In this document: positions 41,340-50,246 of the stretch, piece by piece | Layout: every line of letters begins with the position of its first letter | Position numbering within the stretch: the first letter of the stretch is position 1 | DNA from: an uncultured Clostridia bacterium | GTDB lineage: Bacteria > Bacillota > Clostridia > Oscillospirales > Acutalibacteraceae | Direction of reading: 5' to 3' | NCBI GenBank assembly: GCA_946500295.1 | Contig: CAMMVF010000004.1 | Location: 1-64,000, forward strand | Length of the DNA: 64,000 nucleotides | Notes under the pieces: generated by a model | What the model saw: only the letters and a program-made list of their open reading frames with translations | What the model was told of the DNA's origin: nothing | The model's database searches: none | Made by a program: the position numbers and the translations under genes

Positions 41340-44300
41340 TCACTGTTGGCTCGGCGAAATATTTCCCTCAAAGAATATTTTTTTGAGCATCTCATTGGGC
41401 TTGAGTCCCGGCTGGAATTTGATTGAAACGTAGGGCTTGTTCATTGCGTTTAGGAAGGCGCTGCCTTTGAAGCGCGCTATCAGCTCGCCGACAAAGGGGT
41501 TTTTGATGTTGTTCATATACAGCAGCATACTGGTTCCGTTTTGCTTTATCTCGTATATCCCGTGTGAAGCGGCGGTGGAGCGGGTGAGGGCTACGTCGAT
41601 AAGCCCGAGTACAGACTTGGGAACATCTCCGAAGCGGTCTATAAGCTCGTCTGTCACGTCTCTTGCGTCCTGTTCGGTGCGTATGTCGGAAATCCGCTTG
41701 TATATGTCGAGTCGCTGACCGAAGGATTCTATATAGCTTTCGGGAATGTGAGCCTGAATCTGAACATCTACGAGACATTCAAGCTCGGCATTTTCGTCCG
41801 GCTTTTCGCCCTTTGCCTCCTTCAAAGCTTCGTCAAGGAGCTTTAAGTACATATCGTACCCGACGTCCTCCATGTGTCCGTGCTGAGCGGCGCCCAGTAC
41901 ATTTCCGGCTCCTCTCAGCTCCAAATCTCTCATAGCGATTTTAAATCCGGAGCCAAACTCGGTAAACTCTCTGATAGCGCTAAGCCTTTTTTGAGATATT
42001 TCGGTGAGCACCTTCTGCGGTCGGAAGGTGAAGTAGGCGTAAGCTCGGCGGGCGCTCCTGCCGACTCTTCCTCTGAGCTGGTGAAGCTGGGAAAGCCCCA
42101 TGTGGTCGGCGTTTTCAATAATAAGGGTGTTGGCGTTGGGCAGGTCGATTCCCGTTTCGATTATAGTGGTGCAGACGAGCAGGTTTATCTCCTGCTCAAG
42201 CATACTCTGCCAGATGTCCGAAAGCTCGTTTTCGCTCATCTTTCCGTGAGCTACAGCTATCTTTGCCTCGGGTACCAATGCGTTTAAATGGGCGGCGCAG
42301 CGCTCGATAGATTCCACTCTGTTGTGCAGGTAAAACACCTGACCGCCTCGCCGCAGCTCACGGCGAATAGCCTCGGCTATAATTCCGTCATCGTGTTCAA
42401 GTACATAGGTTTGAACAGGGTGTCTGTCCTGAGGAGCTTCGTCGAGGGTGCTCATGTCCCTTATTCCGCTCATAGCCATGTTGAGGGTTCTGGGGATAGG
42501 AGTTGCCGAGAGCGTCAGCACGTCTACGTTTTTGCAGACCTCCTTGAACCTTTCCTTTTGAGCCACGCCGAAGCGTTGTTCCTCGTCGATTATTACAAGC
42601 CCCAAATCGTGGAAGATAACGTCCTTTTGCACCACTCTGTGAGTGCCTATAACCATGTCTATCTCGCCTGTTTTGAGCTTTTTGAGTATCTCCTGCTGCT
42701 GCTTAGGGCTACGAAAACGGCTAAGGAGCTCTATCCTCACGGGAAAACCCTCAAAGCGGTTCAATGCCGTTTGATAATGCTGCCAGGCAAGTATGGTGGT
42801 GGGGCAGAGCAGAACGCATTGTTTTGAATCCGTAACGCACTTAAACGCCGCCCTGAGCGCCACCTCGGTTTTGCCAAAGCCTACGTCTCCGCACAGCAGT
42901 CTGTCCATGGGAGCTGTGCGCTCCATGTCGGATTTTATTTCATCTATGCAGCGCAACTGGTCGTCGGTTTCCTCATATTCAAAGCTTGCCTCAAAGTCCC
43001 TCTGCCACTCGCCGTCCGGCGGAAAAGCATGACCCGGAGCAGCCATTCTCTCGGCATACAGCCGTGTAAGTTCTGCAGCTATGTCCTTTACATTGCGGCG
43101 AACTCTCGCCTTTGCCTTTTGCCAGTCGCCTGAGCCGAGACGGTTTATTTTAACCGCCGAATTTTCGCTCGGGCCGATGTACTTTGAAATCAAATCGAGC
43201 TGGGTTACGGGCACATAGAGGATATCGCCCTTGGCGTATTCAATCTTAATATAGTCCTTAACTATGCCCTGAAGCTCAATTTTATGTATTCCCTTAAATA
43301 TTCCTATTCCGTGGCTGGAGTGAACAACGTAGTCTCCGCTGTTGAGCTCAGACAGGGAATAAATCTGCTTGGAATTTTTGTCCCGTTTGTGGCGTTTCTT
43401 CTTGGATTTAAAGGAAAGTCCGTGGGAGATCAGAATAAATTTTAAGGCTGTATATTCAAAGCCCGCCGACAACGCCCCGGGGAGGATATATATCTGACCG
43501 GGAGCGGGGGAGTCAACGTCCTCAGTGTAGGTGCAGGAAAATCCCTTGTCGTTCAGCTCCGCAGCCAGCGAGGCGGCCGCCTTTTCAGTTCCCGCCAAAA
43601 CAACAATGCTGCTCGAGCTTGAGTGAAGCTCCTGCAAATCGTCCATGAGCACACGAACCGAACCACTCCAAAGCGAGAGCTGCTTAATGGAGAAGGTGAC
43701 TATATCGTTTATTCTCAGCTCGTAGCCCGAGCTTGCGAAATTTTCGAGGTAGATAAAGCGGTTTTTCTCAAGTATAGAGTTGATCTCGTGCTTGTCTATG
43801 GAATAGGTTTCAAAACCCCTGCACAAAATCCCCTGAGCAAAGCACTCTTTAAGTTCCTCTTCAAAAAGCCTGTCGTAGCTTCTCAGTCTTTCTCTGGTCT
43901 TGACGCCCTCGGAGAGAAAGAAAATCGTGTTTTCGTCTGCATAGTCGAATAATGTTGCAGGATGGTCGTAAACAAGGGAAATGAATTTATCCATAGAGGA
44001 GGTGAATAGACCGTTTCTTATCGCATCAGCCTCACGGTAGAGGGTTTCCCTCGCCTTAGGCGCGTTTTTGCCCTTTAAAAGCTCTGCTTTGTGCAGGATT
44101 TTATCGGAAAGCTCGTTGCGGTTTTCTACCAGAATCTCTGCAGAGGGGGTGAGGGTGAGGCTCTCTATATAATCTGTTCTGCGCTGAGTTTCGACGTCGA
44201 AGTAGTTTATGGTGTCAATTTCATCGCCCCACAGTTCCACTCTCACAGGATTTTCGCTGTCGGGCATGAAAAAGTCGATAATGCCGCCCCTGACTGCGAA

Positions 44301-44813
44301 CTGGCCTGCGCCCTCTACCTGCGAGCATCTTTCATATCCTGCAAGTGTAAGGGCGGTGACTATTTCTTCGCTGCTGATTTGCGTTCCGCTTTCGAGAATG
44401 AGGTTTGCCTTTTTTAAAGCGGAGGGAGGTATGGTGTACTGAGCAGCAGCGTCTATGCAGGCGATTACAGCCGTGTACTCACCTCGGAGCATTTTACACA
44501 GCACGTTTAATCGGCTGTGCTCGTACTCCTTTGAAATACTTTGCATATTGCGGAAATTAAAGTCCCTTACGGGGTAAACTAAGGGGACTTCGCCCATTGC
44601 GGCGAGGTCGTTTGCCAGTATCTGAGCTTGAACCTCGTCAGGTACTAGGATAAAGGCCTTAGAGCCGAAATCCGAGCGTAGAGTGTGGATAATATTAGAT
44701 TTTAGGTTTGTGGACAGCCCGGCAGCCACCGCTGTGGCATAGGGAAGCTTTAATGCCGATTTTAGTGAACGGTACTCCCGTAAAGCCGCCGTGGTTTTTT
44801 CAATAAATTTCAT
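41340..44813 (-). CDS. mfd: Transcription-repair coupling factor
   Basis: A 1157-residue DNA translocase that removes stalled RNA polymerase and recruits UvrA. An N-terminal UvrB-like part (1-350), the RNA polymerase interaction (CarD-like) domain near 480-570 (SGDYVVHSSHGIGIFKG), helicase motifs LLCGDVGFGKTEVALRA (about 640) and VIIDEEQRFGV (about 745), the second RecA-like lobe with TTIIETGIDLPNANTLII, and the C-terminal TRCF domain (about 1000-1140). The length is normal. The last residues (NISPSQQ) come from sequence next to RhuM, not from the ancestral 3' end, which survives at 40153-40218. Downstream of pth in the same direction. Confidence 0.97.
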   Translation of the reverse strand: MKFIEKTTAALREYRSLKSALKLPYATAVAAGLSTNLKSNIIHTLRSDFGSKAFILVPDEVQAQILANDLAAMGEVPLVYPVRDFNFRNMQSISKEYEHSRLNVLCKMLRGEYTAVIACIDAAAQYTIPPSALKKANLILESGTQISSEEIVTALTLAGYERCSQVEGAGQFAVRGGIIDFFMPDSENPVRVELWGDEIDTINYFDVETQRRTDYIESLTLTPSAEILVENRNELSDKILHKAELLKGKNAPKARETLYREADAIRNGLFTSSMDKFISLVYDHPATLFDYADENTIFFLSEGVKTRERLRSYDRLFEEELKECFAQGILCRGFETYSIDKHEINSILEKNRFIYLENFASSGYELRINDIVTFSIKQLSLWSGSVRVLMDDLQELHSSSSSIVVLAGTEKAAASLAAELNDKGFSCTYTEDVDSPAPGQIYILPGALSAGFEYTALKFILISHGLSFKSKKKRHKRDKNSKQIYSLSELNSGDYVVHSSHGIGIFKGIHKIELQGIVKDYIKIEYAKGDILYVPVTQLDLISKYIGPSENSAVKINRLGSGDWQKAKARVRRNVKDIAAELTRLYAERMAAPGHAFPPDGEWQRDFEASFEYEETDDQLRCIDEIKSDMERTAPMDRLLCGDVGFGKTEVALRAAFKCVTDSKQCVLLCPTTILAWQHYQTALNRFEGFPVRIELLSRFRSPKQQQEILKKLKTGEIDMVIGTHRVVQKDVIFHDLGLVIIDEEQRFGVAQKERFKEVCKNVDVLTLSATPIPRTLNMAMSGIRDMSTLDEAPQDRHPVQTYVLEHDDGIIAEAIRRELRRGGQVFYLHNRVESIERCAAHLNALVPEAKIAVAHGKMSENELSDIWQSMLEQEINLLVCTTIIETGIDLPNANTLIIENADHMGLSQLHQLRGRVGRSARRAYAYFTFRPQKVLTEISQKRLSAIREFTEFGSGFKIAMRDLELRGAGNVLGAAQHGHMEDVGYDMYLKLLDEALKEAKGEKPDENAELECLVDVQIQAHIPESYIESFGQRLDIYKRISDIRTEQDARDVTDELIDRFGDVPKSVLGLIDVALTRSTAASHGIYEIKQNGTSMLLYMNNIKNPFVGELIARFKGSAFLNAMNKPYVSIKFQPGLKPNEMLKKIFFEGNISPSQQ
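41361..41427. repeat. Right (functional) copy of the mfd 3' end
   Basis: 67 bp within mfd that reappear at 40153-40218. This copy keeps the Mfd frame and gives it a new C-terminus. Confidence 0.85.
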
Positions 44814-44847
44814 CTTTCACCTGTCTATGAGTTAATGATAAGTTTAA

Positions 44848-45441
44848 TTACGAATTAAATAGATTCATCGCTCGGTCTATTTCTCCGCTGACTATTAATT
44901 CCGCCGCCTTGCATGCTCGGTTTGCGGCATCGGAAAAGCTTTTAAGCTCTTCCTGAGTAAATTTCGACAATACCCAGTCGGCTAAATCAAAATGCTCGGG
45001 CTTTTGACCGACGCCGAGCTTTATCCTCGGAAAATTTTGGCTTCCGCAGCGCTCAAAGATGCTCCTCAGCCCCTTTTGACCGCCGTCGCTGCCCTTGCGT
45101 CTGATTCGCAGCCTGCCGGGTTCAAGCGAGATATCATCAGATATTATAACAACATTTTCGGGTGGTAATTTGTAAAATTTCATTGCATCATACACAGCGT
45201 CGCCGCTTTTGTTCATATAGGTCTGAGGCTTCATCAAAAGCACTTTTTTACCCGAGATAGCGGTTGTTGCGGTGAGAGCGTGGTGCTTGAGACGTTTTAT
45301 CTCTATGGAATTATTTTCTGCGAGCTTGTCAATAGCAGCAAACCCGGCGTTGTGTCGAGTGTTTTCGTATTTTATGCCGGGGTTTCCAAGCCCGACAATT
45401 ATAAACTCTACTCCTCCGGTTTTCTTAAAAGGATTAATCAT
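44848..45441 (-). CDS. pth: Peptidyl-tRNA hydrolase
   Basis: 197 residues. Releases peptides from dropped-off peptidyl-tRNA. Motifs: VGLGNPGIKYENTRHNAGF with the catalytic His, MKPQTYMNKSG with the Asn used for substrate binding, and SDDISLEPGRLRIRRKGSDGGQKGLRSI region (Asp and GGxxGL) in the middle; all key residues are present. GGAGGAGCC precedes the ATG. It lies between prs and mfd, a gene order (prs-pth-mfd) conserved in many Firmicutes. Confidence 0.97.
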   Translation of the reverse strand: MINPFKKTGGVEFIIVGLGNPGIKYENTRHNAGFAAIDKLAENNSIEIKRLKHHALTATTAISGKKVLLMKPQTYMNKSGDAVYDAMKFYKLPPENVVIISDDISLEPGRLRIRRKGSDGGQKGLRSIFERCGSQNFPRIKLGVGQKPEHFDLADWVLSKFTQEELKSFSDAANRACKAAELIVSGEIDRAMNLFNS

Positions 45442-45467
45442 GGCTCCTCCTTTTTAAACGACAAAAA

Positions 45468-45496
45468 TGCGATAATACCTCAAGGGGAATTATCGC
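45468..45496. terminator. Hairpin between prs and pth
   Basis: TGCGATAAT pairs with ATTATCGCA around a 12-base loop. There is no long T run on the minus strand, so it may be an attenuator or an RNA-processing site rather than a full stop. Confidence 0.5.
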
Positions 45497-45531
45497 ACCT
45501 TAGTCAATATAAGTTTTGTGAAATAGTTAAA

Positions 45532-46491
45532 TCAGCCGAACATCGGGGAAACGGGCTTGTCGGCGTAAATTCTCTCGATAGCCTCTGCAAATACCGGGGC
45601 TGTGGGGAGAATTGTGAACTTGTCGAGCATTTTCTCCTCGGGAACGGGAACGGTGTCGAGGATGATGACTTCCTTAATAACGCTCTTTTGAATTCTCTCA
45701 ATAGCGGGACCCGAGAGCACGCTGTGGGTAGCGCAGGCAACGACGCTGGTGGCTCCGCCCTTTTCAACTATAGCGTTTGCTGCGTTGCAAAGAGTACCTG
45801 CAGTGTCGATCATATCGTCAACAATAATTGCCTTTTTGTTCTTTACCTCACCAATGATATTCATAACCTCGGATACGTTGGCTCTTTGGCGGCGTTTATC
45901 AATAATGGCAAGGGGGCAGCCGAGCTTAGCGGCGAAGTTCCTGGCTCTGGTAACAGAGCCGAGGTCAGGAGATACAACTACATAGTCGTCGGTATCTGCA
46001 CCTATCTGCTCTTTGAGATGATTGGCAAGCAACGGAGCGCCGAGAAGATGGTCAACGGGCAGATTGAAAAAGCCCTGAATCTGAGCGCAGTGCAGATCCA
46101 TTGTCAAAATTCGGTCAGCGCCGGCGCAGGTTAGCAAATCAGCGCAAAGCTTAGCGGAGATCGGATCTCTTGCCTTTGCCTTTCTGTCCTGTCTTGCATA
46201 GCCAAAGTAGGGAATAACTGCTGTTATTCTTGCGGCTGAGGCGCGCTTCATGGCGTCCATCATTATGAGCAGCTCCATGAGGTTGTCGTTTACCGGTGAG
46301 CAGGTAGATTGTACGATGAAGCACTCGCTTCCTCTGACGGATTCGTGCAGCGAAACGGAGATTTCTCCGTCACTGAAGGTTGAACAATCCGACTTGCCAA
46401 GAGGCAGACCCAAACAGCCCGCTATACCCTGAGCAAGCTCCTTGTTAGAGTTGCCGGTGAAGATTTTGATGTCCTTTCCGTGGAAATTCAT
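45532..46491 (-). CDS. prs: Ribose-phosphate pyrophosphokinase
   Basis: 319 residues. Makes PRPP from ribose 5-phosphate and ATP for nucleotide, His and Trp synthesis. Visible motifs: FSDGEISVSLHESVRG, the flexible-loop RQDRKAKARDPISAKL, MDLHCAQIQGFF, VVVSPDLGSVTRARNFA and the PRPP site AIIVDDMIDTAGTL (about 225). Full length. GGGGGTAAAAAG precedes the ATG. Between the uridylyltransferase gene and pth on the same strand. Confidence 0.97.
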   Translation of the reverse strand: MNFHGKDIKIFTGNSNKELAQGIAGCLGLPLGKSDCSTFSDGEISVSLHESVRGSECFIVQSTCSPVNDNLMELLIMMDAMKRASAARITAVIPYFGYARQDRKAKARDPISAKLCADLLTCAGADRILTMDLHCAQIQGFFNLPVDHLLGAPLLANHLKEQIGADTDDYVVVSPDLGSVTRARNFAAKLGCPLAIIDKRRQRANVSEVMNIIGEVKNKKAIIVDDMIDTAGTLCNAANAIVEKGGATSVVACATHSVLSGPAIERIQKSVIKEVIILDTVPVPEEKMLDKFTILPTAPVFAEAIERIYADKPVSPMFG

Positions 46492-46552
46492 TTTCTTTTT
46501 ACCCCCTGTATATTTTAAGCATATTGCTTTAATTGGCTAAAATTAACTAAAA

Positions 46553-47302
46553 TCATTGACTTAAGCGCTGCCGGGCTATTATGTTAAGCTGCTCGAGCTG
46601 CTGCGGGTCGTTGGCTCCGAGCACCGTGTCGGAGCTTTTTGCAGTGTAAGCGCCTGCGTTTTTACCGCTGCTGAGTAAAAGCTCTATGGCGTCGGTCAGG
46701 TAATATTCCCCTGCCTGATTGTTGGATTTAATCTGTCCCAAAACGCTTAAAAGGTCTGCGCAATTAAACCAGTATCCGCCTGAGTTTATTTCGTCAATCA
46801 TAAGCTGCTGCTGTGTGCAGTCTTTGTGCTCGACTATTGCCTGCAAACTGCCGTTTGAGTCCCTTAATATTCTTCCGTAGCCCGAAGGGTCACAAACTTT
46901 TGCAGAGATTACTGTCGCACTGTTATTATCACTTATGTGTTGCTTTAAAGATGACTTTATGGTGTCGCAGTCCATAAACGGTGCGTCGCCGTTTAATATG
47001 ATTACGTCGCCACCGTTTTTCTTTAAAAAAGCTTCCGCCGTCATTACGGCGTGCCCTGTGCCGAGACGCTGAGCTTGAACCGTGGTTTCAACCTTAAACG
47101 GCAAAGTGCTCAGATACTGCTCGATGCACTCCCTTTTGTAGCCGGTGACAACGCATATATTGTCTATCCCCGCTGATTTAAGTGAGTCTAAAACCCAGCT
47201 TAAAATCGGTTTGCCCAAAACTTCGGACAGCGGCTTGGGTTTGTCGGATTTCATTCGCTTTCCCTCGCCGGCGGCGAGGATAACGGCGCTGAGATTGCCC
47301 AT
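46553..47302 (-). CDS. GlmU-like nucleotidyltransferase without the acetyltransferase domain
   Basis: 249 residues matching only the N-terminal half of GlmU: LSAVILAAGEGKRMKSDKPK (nucleotide loop), QRLGTGHAV, VIILNGDAPFM with the metal-binding Asp, GYGRILRD and EINSGGYWF. Complete GlmU has about 450 residues with a left-handed beta-helix acetyltransferase tail, which is absent; the frame simply stops. It likely makes UDP-GlcNAc from GlcNAc-1-phosphate, with acetylation supplied by another protein. GGAGAG precedes the ATG. First gene of the glmU-prs-pth-mfd series, as in Bacillus. Confidence 0.88.
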   Translation of the reverse strand: MGNLSAVILAAGEGKRMKSDKPKPLSEVLGKPILSWVLDSLKSAGIDNICVVTGYKRECIEQYLSTLPFKVETTVQAQRLGTGHAVMTAEAFLKKNGGDVIILNGDAPFMDCDTIKSSLKQHISDNNSATVISAKVCDPSGYGRILRDSNGSLQAIVEHKDCTQQQLMIDEINSGGYWFNCADLLSVLGQIKSNNQAGEYYLTDAIELLLSSGKNAGAYTAKSSDTVLGANDPQQLEQLNIIARQRLSQ

Positions 47303-47326
47303 TTAGTAAAGCTCTCCTTTTATCAA

Positions 47327-47341
47327 GCGGTCTGAGACCGC
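47327..47341. promoter_or_regulatory. Palindrome in the leader of the uridylyltransferase gene
   Basis: GCGGTCTGAGACCGC is a perfect 7-bp inverted repeat with a one-base centre, 25 bp upstream of the start codon. It could be a regulator site or a short RNA hairpin. No known regulator could be assigned. Confidence 0.4.
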
Positions 47342-47538
47342 AAAAATAACATTTTATCACTTTAAAGATAGTCTTATTATCTCACATATGCAGATTTTTT
47401 CAAGAGTCAAATTGGCGCTTTCGTCATTTTCATACATTTTTGCGATAATTGTTTATAATAGACAGTTTAATTTCAGTGGTTTTTGTCGGAAAAATCTGCA
47501 AAAAACTTTAAAAAGGTGTAGCCAAATTTCCAAATATT

Positions 47539-47547
47539 TGTTATAAT
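47539..47547 (+). promoter_or_regulatory. Extended -10 promoter of ppdK
   Basis: TGTTATAAT is an extended -10 box, about 70 bp before the start. No good -35 box is seen. A second TATAAT lies at 47454-47459. Confidence 0.55.
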
Positions 47548-47618
47548 ACTGGATAGACTGAAGAGGTCAATAATTTGATTGTGTGTATTGATGCACAAAA
47601 TTACAGGAGGTAATTCCA

Positions 47619-50246
47619 ATGGGCAAAAAATATGTTTATTTGTTCAAAGAGGGTAACGGAACAATGAGAGAGCTTCTCGGCGGTAAGGGTGCTAACCTTG
47701 CTGAGATGACAAACCTCGGTTTGCCGGTACCTCAGGGCTTCACAATTTCAACAGAGGCCTGCACACAGTATTATGAGGATGGCAGACAGGTCAACGACGA
47801 GATCATGGCTCAGATCATGGAAGCTATGACAAAGCTCGAGGAGATCACAGGAAAGAAGTTTGGAGACAAAGATAATCCGCTTTTGGTTTCCGTTCGTTCT
47901 GGAGCACGTGCCTCTATGCCCGGTATGATGGATACAATTTTGAACCTTGGTCTGAATGAGGAAGTTGTTGAGACTTTGGCAGAGGCATCCGGTAATCCGC
48001 GCTGGGCTTGGGACTGCTACAGAAGATTTATCCAGATGTATTCCGACGTAGTTATGGAAGTCGGCAAGAAGTACTTTGAAGAGCTCATCGACAAGATGAA
48101 AGAGGAAAAGGGCGTAAAGCAGGACGTAGAGCTTACAGCAGAGGATCTGAAAACTTTGGCAGGCCAGTTCAAGGCTGAGTACAAGGAGAAGATCGGCTCT
48201 GACTTCCCGTCAGATGCAAAAGAGCAGCTTATCGGAGCCGTTAAGGCTGTATTCCGTTCATGGGACAACCCCAGAGCAAACGTATATCGTCGTGACAACG
48301 ATATCCCGTATTCATGGGGAACAGCTGTCAACGTACAGATGATGGCATTCGGTAACATGGGCGACGACTGCGGTACAGGCGTTGCATTTACACGTGACCC
48401 GGCTACAGGTGAAAACGGACTTTTCGGTGAGTTCCTTACAAACGCACAGGGCGAGGACGTTGTTGCCGGCGTTCGTACTCCAATGCACATTTCCGAGATG
48501 GAGGAGAAATTCCCCGAGGCATTCAAGCAGTTCAAGGAAGTTTGCCAGATCTTGGAAAACCACTACAGAGATATGCAGGATATGGAGTTCACTGTAGAGC
48601 ACGGTAAGCTTTATATGCTTCAGACTCGTAACGGTAAGAGAACAGCACAGGCTGCTCTGAAGATTGCCTGCGACCTTGTTGACGAGGGCATGAGAACAGA
48701 AGAAGAAGCTGTTGCTATGATCGATCCTCGTAACCTCGATACACTGCTTCACCCGCAGTTTGACGCTGCTGCACTGAAGGCTGCTACTCCGATGGGCAAA
48801 GGACTCGGCGCTTCACCGGGAGCTGCTTGCGGTAAGGTAGTATTCACAGCTGACGACGCTGTAGAGTGGGCAGAAAGAGGCGAGAAGGTTATCCTTGTTC
48901 GTCTTGAGACATCACCTGAGGATATCACAGGCATGAAGTCTGCTCAGGGTATCCTGACAGTCCGCGGTGGTATGACATCTCACGCAGCCGTTGTTGCACG
49001 TGGTATGGGTGAGTGCTGCGTATCCGGATGCGGTGACATCGTTATGGACGAGGCTAACAAGAAATTCACTCTTGGCGGAAAAGAGTTCCACGAGGGAGAT
49101 GCAATCTCTATCGATGGTACAACAGGTAACATCTACGACGGAATCATCCCGACAGTAGACGCTACGATCGCCGGTGAGTTCGGACGTATCATGGACTGGG
49201 CTGACAAGTACAGAACTATGAAAGTCCGCACAAACGCTGATACACCGGAAGACGCTAAGAAAGCTGTTGAGCTTGGCGCTGAGGGTATCGGACTTTGCCG
49301 TACAGAGCATATGTTCTTCGGCGAGGGAAGGATCGACGCTTTCCGTGAGATGATCTGTGCTGAGACAGAGGAAGAGAGAGAGACAGCTCTTGAGAAAGTC
49401 CTTCCGTATCAGCAGGGAGACTTCGAGGCTCTGTATGAGGCTCTCGAGGGCAACCCGGTAACGATCCGTTTCCTTGATCCGCCGCTTCACGAGTTCGTTC
49501 CGACAGAGGAAGAGGACATCAAGAAACTGGCTGACGCTCAGGGCAAGACAGTTGAGCAGATCAAAGCGATCATCGACAGCCTGCATGAGTTCAACCCGAT
49601 GATGGGTCACCGTGGATGCCGTCTGGCAGTCACATATCCGGAGATCGCTAAGATGCAGACAAAGGCTGTTATCCGCGCGGCTATCAATGTGAAGAAGGCT
49701 CATCCGGACTGGAACATCGTTCCGGAGATCATGATCCCGCTTGTAGGAGACGTGAAAGAGCTGAAATATGTTAAGAAGTTTGTTGTTGAGACAGCTGACG
49801 CTGAGATCGCAGCAGCAGGCAGCGACCTGAAATATGAGGTTGGTACAATGATCGAGATCCCGAGAGCTGCTCTTACAGCTGACGAGATCGCAAAAGAGGC
49901 TGACTTCTTCTGCTTCGGTACAAACGACCTTACTCAGATGACCTACGGCTTCTCTCGTGACGATGCAGGTAAGTTCCTCGATGCTTACTATGACGCTAAG
50001 ATCTTCGAGAACGATCCGTTTGCTAAGCTCGACCAGGACGGCGTAGGCAAGCTGATGAAGATGGCTATCGAGCTTGGAAAGCCGGTTAACCCGAACCTGC
50101 ACGTAGGTATCTGCGGCGAGCATGGCGGAGACCCGAGCTCTGTAGAGTTCTGCAACAGCATCGGTCTTGACTATGTATCCTGCTCACCGTTCAGAGTTCC
50201 GATTGCTCGTCTCGCAGCAGCACAGGCTGCTATTAAACAAAAGTAG
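47619..50246 (+). CDS. ppdK: Pyruvate, phosphate dikinase
   Basis: 875 residues. Interconverts pyruvate + ATP + Pi with PEP + AMP + PPi; in anaerobes with PPi-dependent glycolysis it works toward pyruvate. N-terminal ATP-grasp (LLGGKGANLAEMTNLGLPVP), the phospho-His loop GGMTSHAAVVARGMGECC (His454), and the C-terminal PEP barrel with IGLCRTEHMFF and HVGICGEHGGDP (Cys832). All key residues are present. CAGGAGG precedes the ATG. Codon use is strongly biased (ATC, GAG, ACA), as expected for a highly expressed gene. Its 3' end is overlapped by the antisense end of a transposon recombinase, but the C-terminus is of normal length. Confidence 0.97.
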   Translation: MGKKYVYLFKEGNGTMRELLGGKGANLAEMTNLGLPVPQGFTISTEACTQYYEDGRQVNDEIMAQIMEAMTKLEEITGKKFGDKDNPLLVSVRSGARASMPGMMDTILNLGLNEEVVETLAEASGNPRWAWDCYRRFIQMYSDVVMEVGKKYFEELIDKMKEEKGVKQDVELTAEDLKTLAGQFKAEYKEKIGSDFPSDAKEQLIGAVKAVFRSWDNPRANVYRRDNDIPYSWGTAVNVQMMAFGNMGDDCGTGVAFTRDPATGENGLFGEFLTNAQGEDVVAGVRTPMHISEMEEKFPEAFKQFKEVCQILENHYRDMQDMEFTVEHGKLYMLQTRNGKRTAQAALKIACDLVDEGMRTEEEAVAMIDPRNLDTLLHPQFDAAALKAATPMGKGLGASPGAACGKVVFTADDAVEWAERGEKVILVRLETSPEDITGMKSAQGILTVRGGMTSHAAVVARGMGECCVSGCGDIVMDEANKKFTLGGKEFHEGDAISIDGTTGNIYDGIIPTVDATIAGEFGRIMDWADKYRTMKVRTNADTPEDAKKAVELGAEGIGLCRTEHMFFGEGRIDAFREMICAETEEERETALEKVLPYQQGDFEALYEALEGNPVTIRFLDPPLHEFVPTEEEDIKKLADAQGKTVEQIKAIIDSLHEFNPMMGHRGCRLAVTYPEIAKMQTKAVIRAAINVKKAHPDWNIVPEIMIPLVGDVKELKYVKKFVVETADAEIAAAGSDLKYEVGTMIEIPRAALTADEIAKEADFFCFGTNDLTQMTYGFSRDDAGKFLDAYYDAKIFENDPFAKLDQDGVGKLMKMAIELGKPVNPNLHVGICGEHGGDPSSVEFCNSIGLDYVSCSPFRVPIARLAAAQAAIKQK

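Noticed and set aside
45280-46134. 284-residue plus-strand frame across pth and prs
   Set aside because: Antisense to two clearly conserved genes and composed of unrelated low-quality sequence.
48912-50123. 403-residue open frame on the minus strand inside ppdK
   Set aside because: It is the antisense shadow of a highly expressed gene with biased codons; there is no binding site and the sequence is not protein-like.
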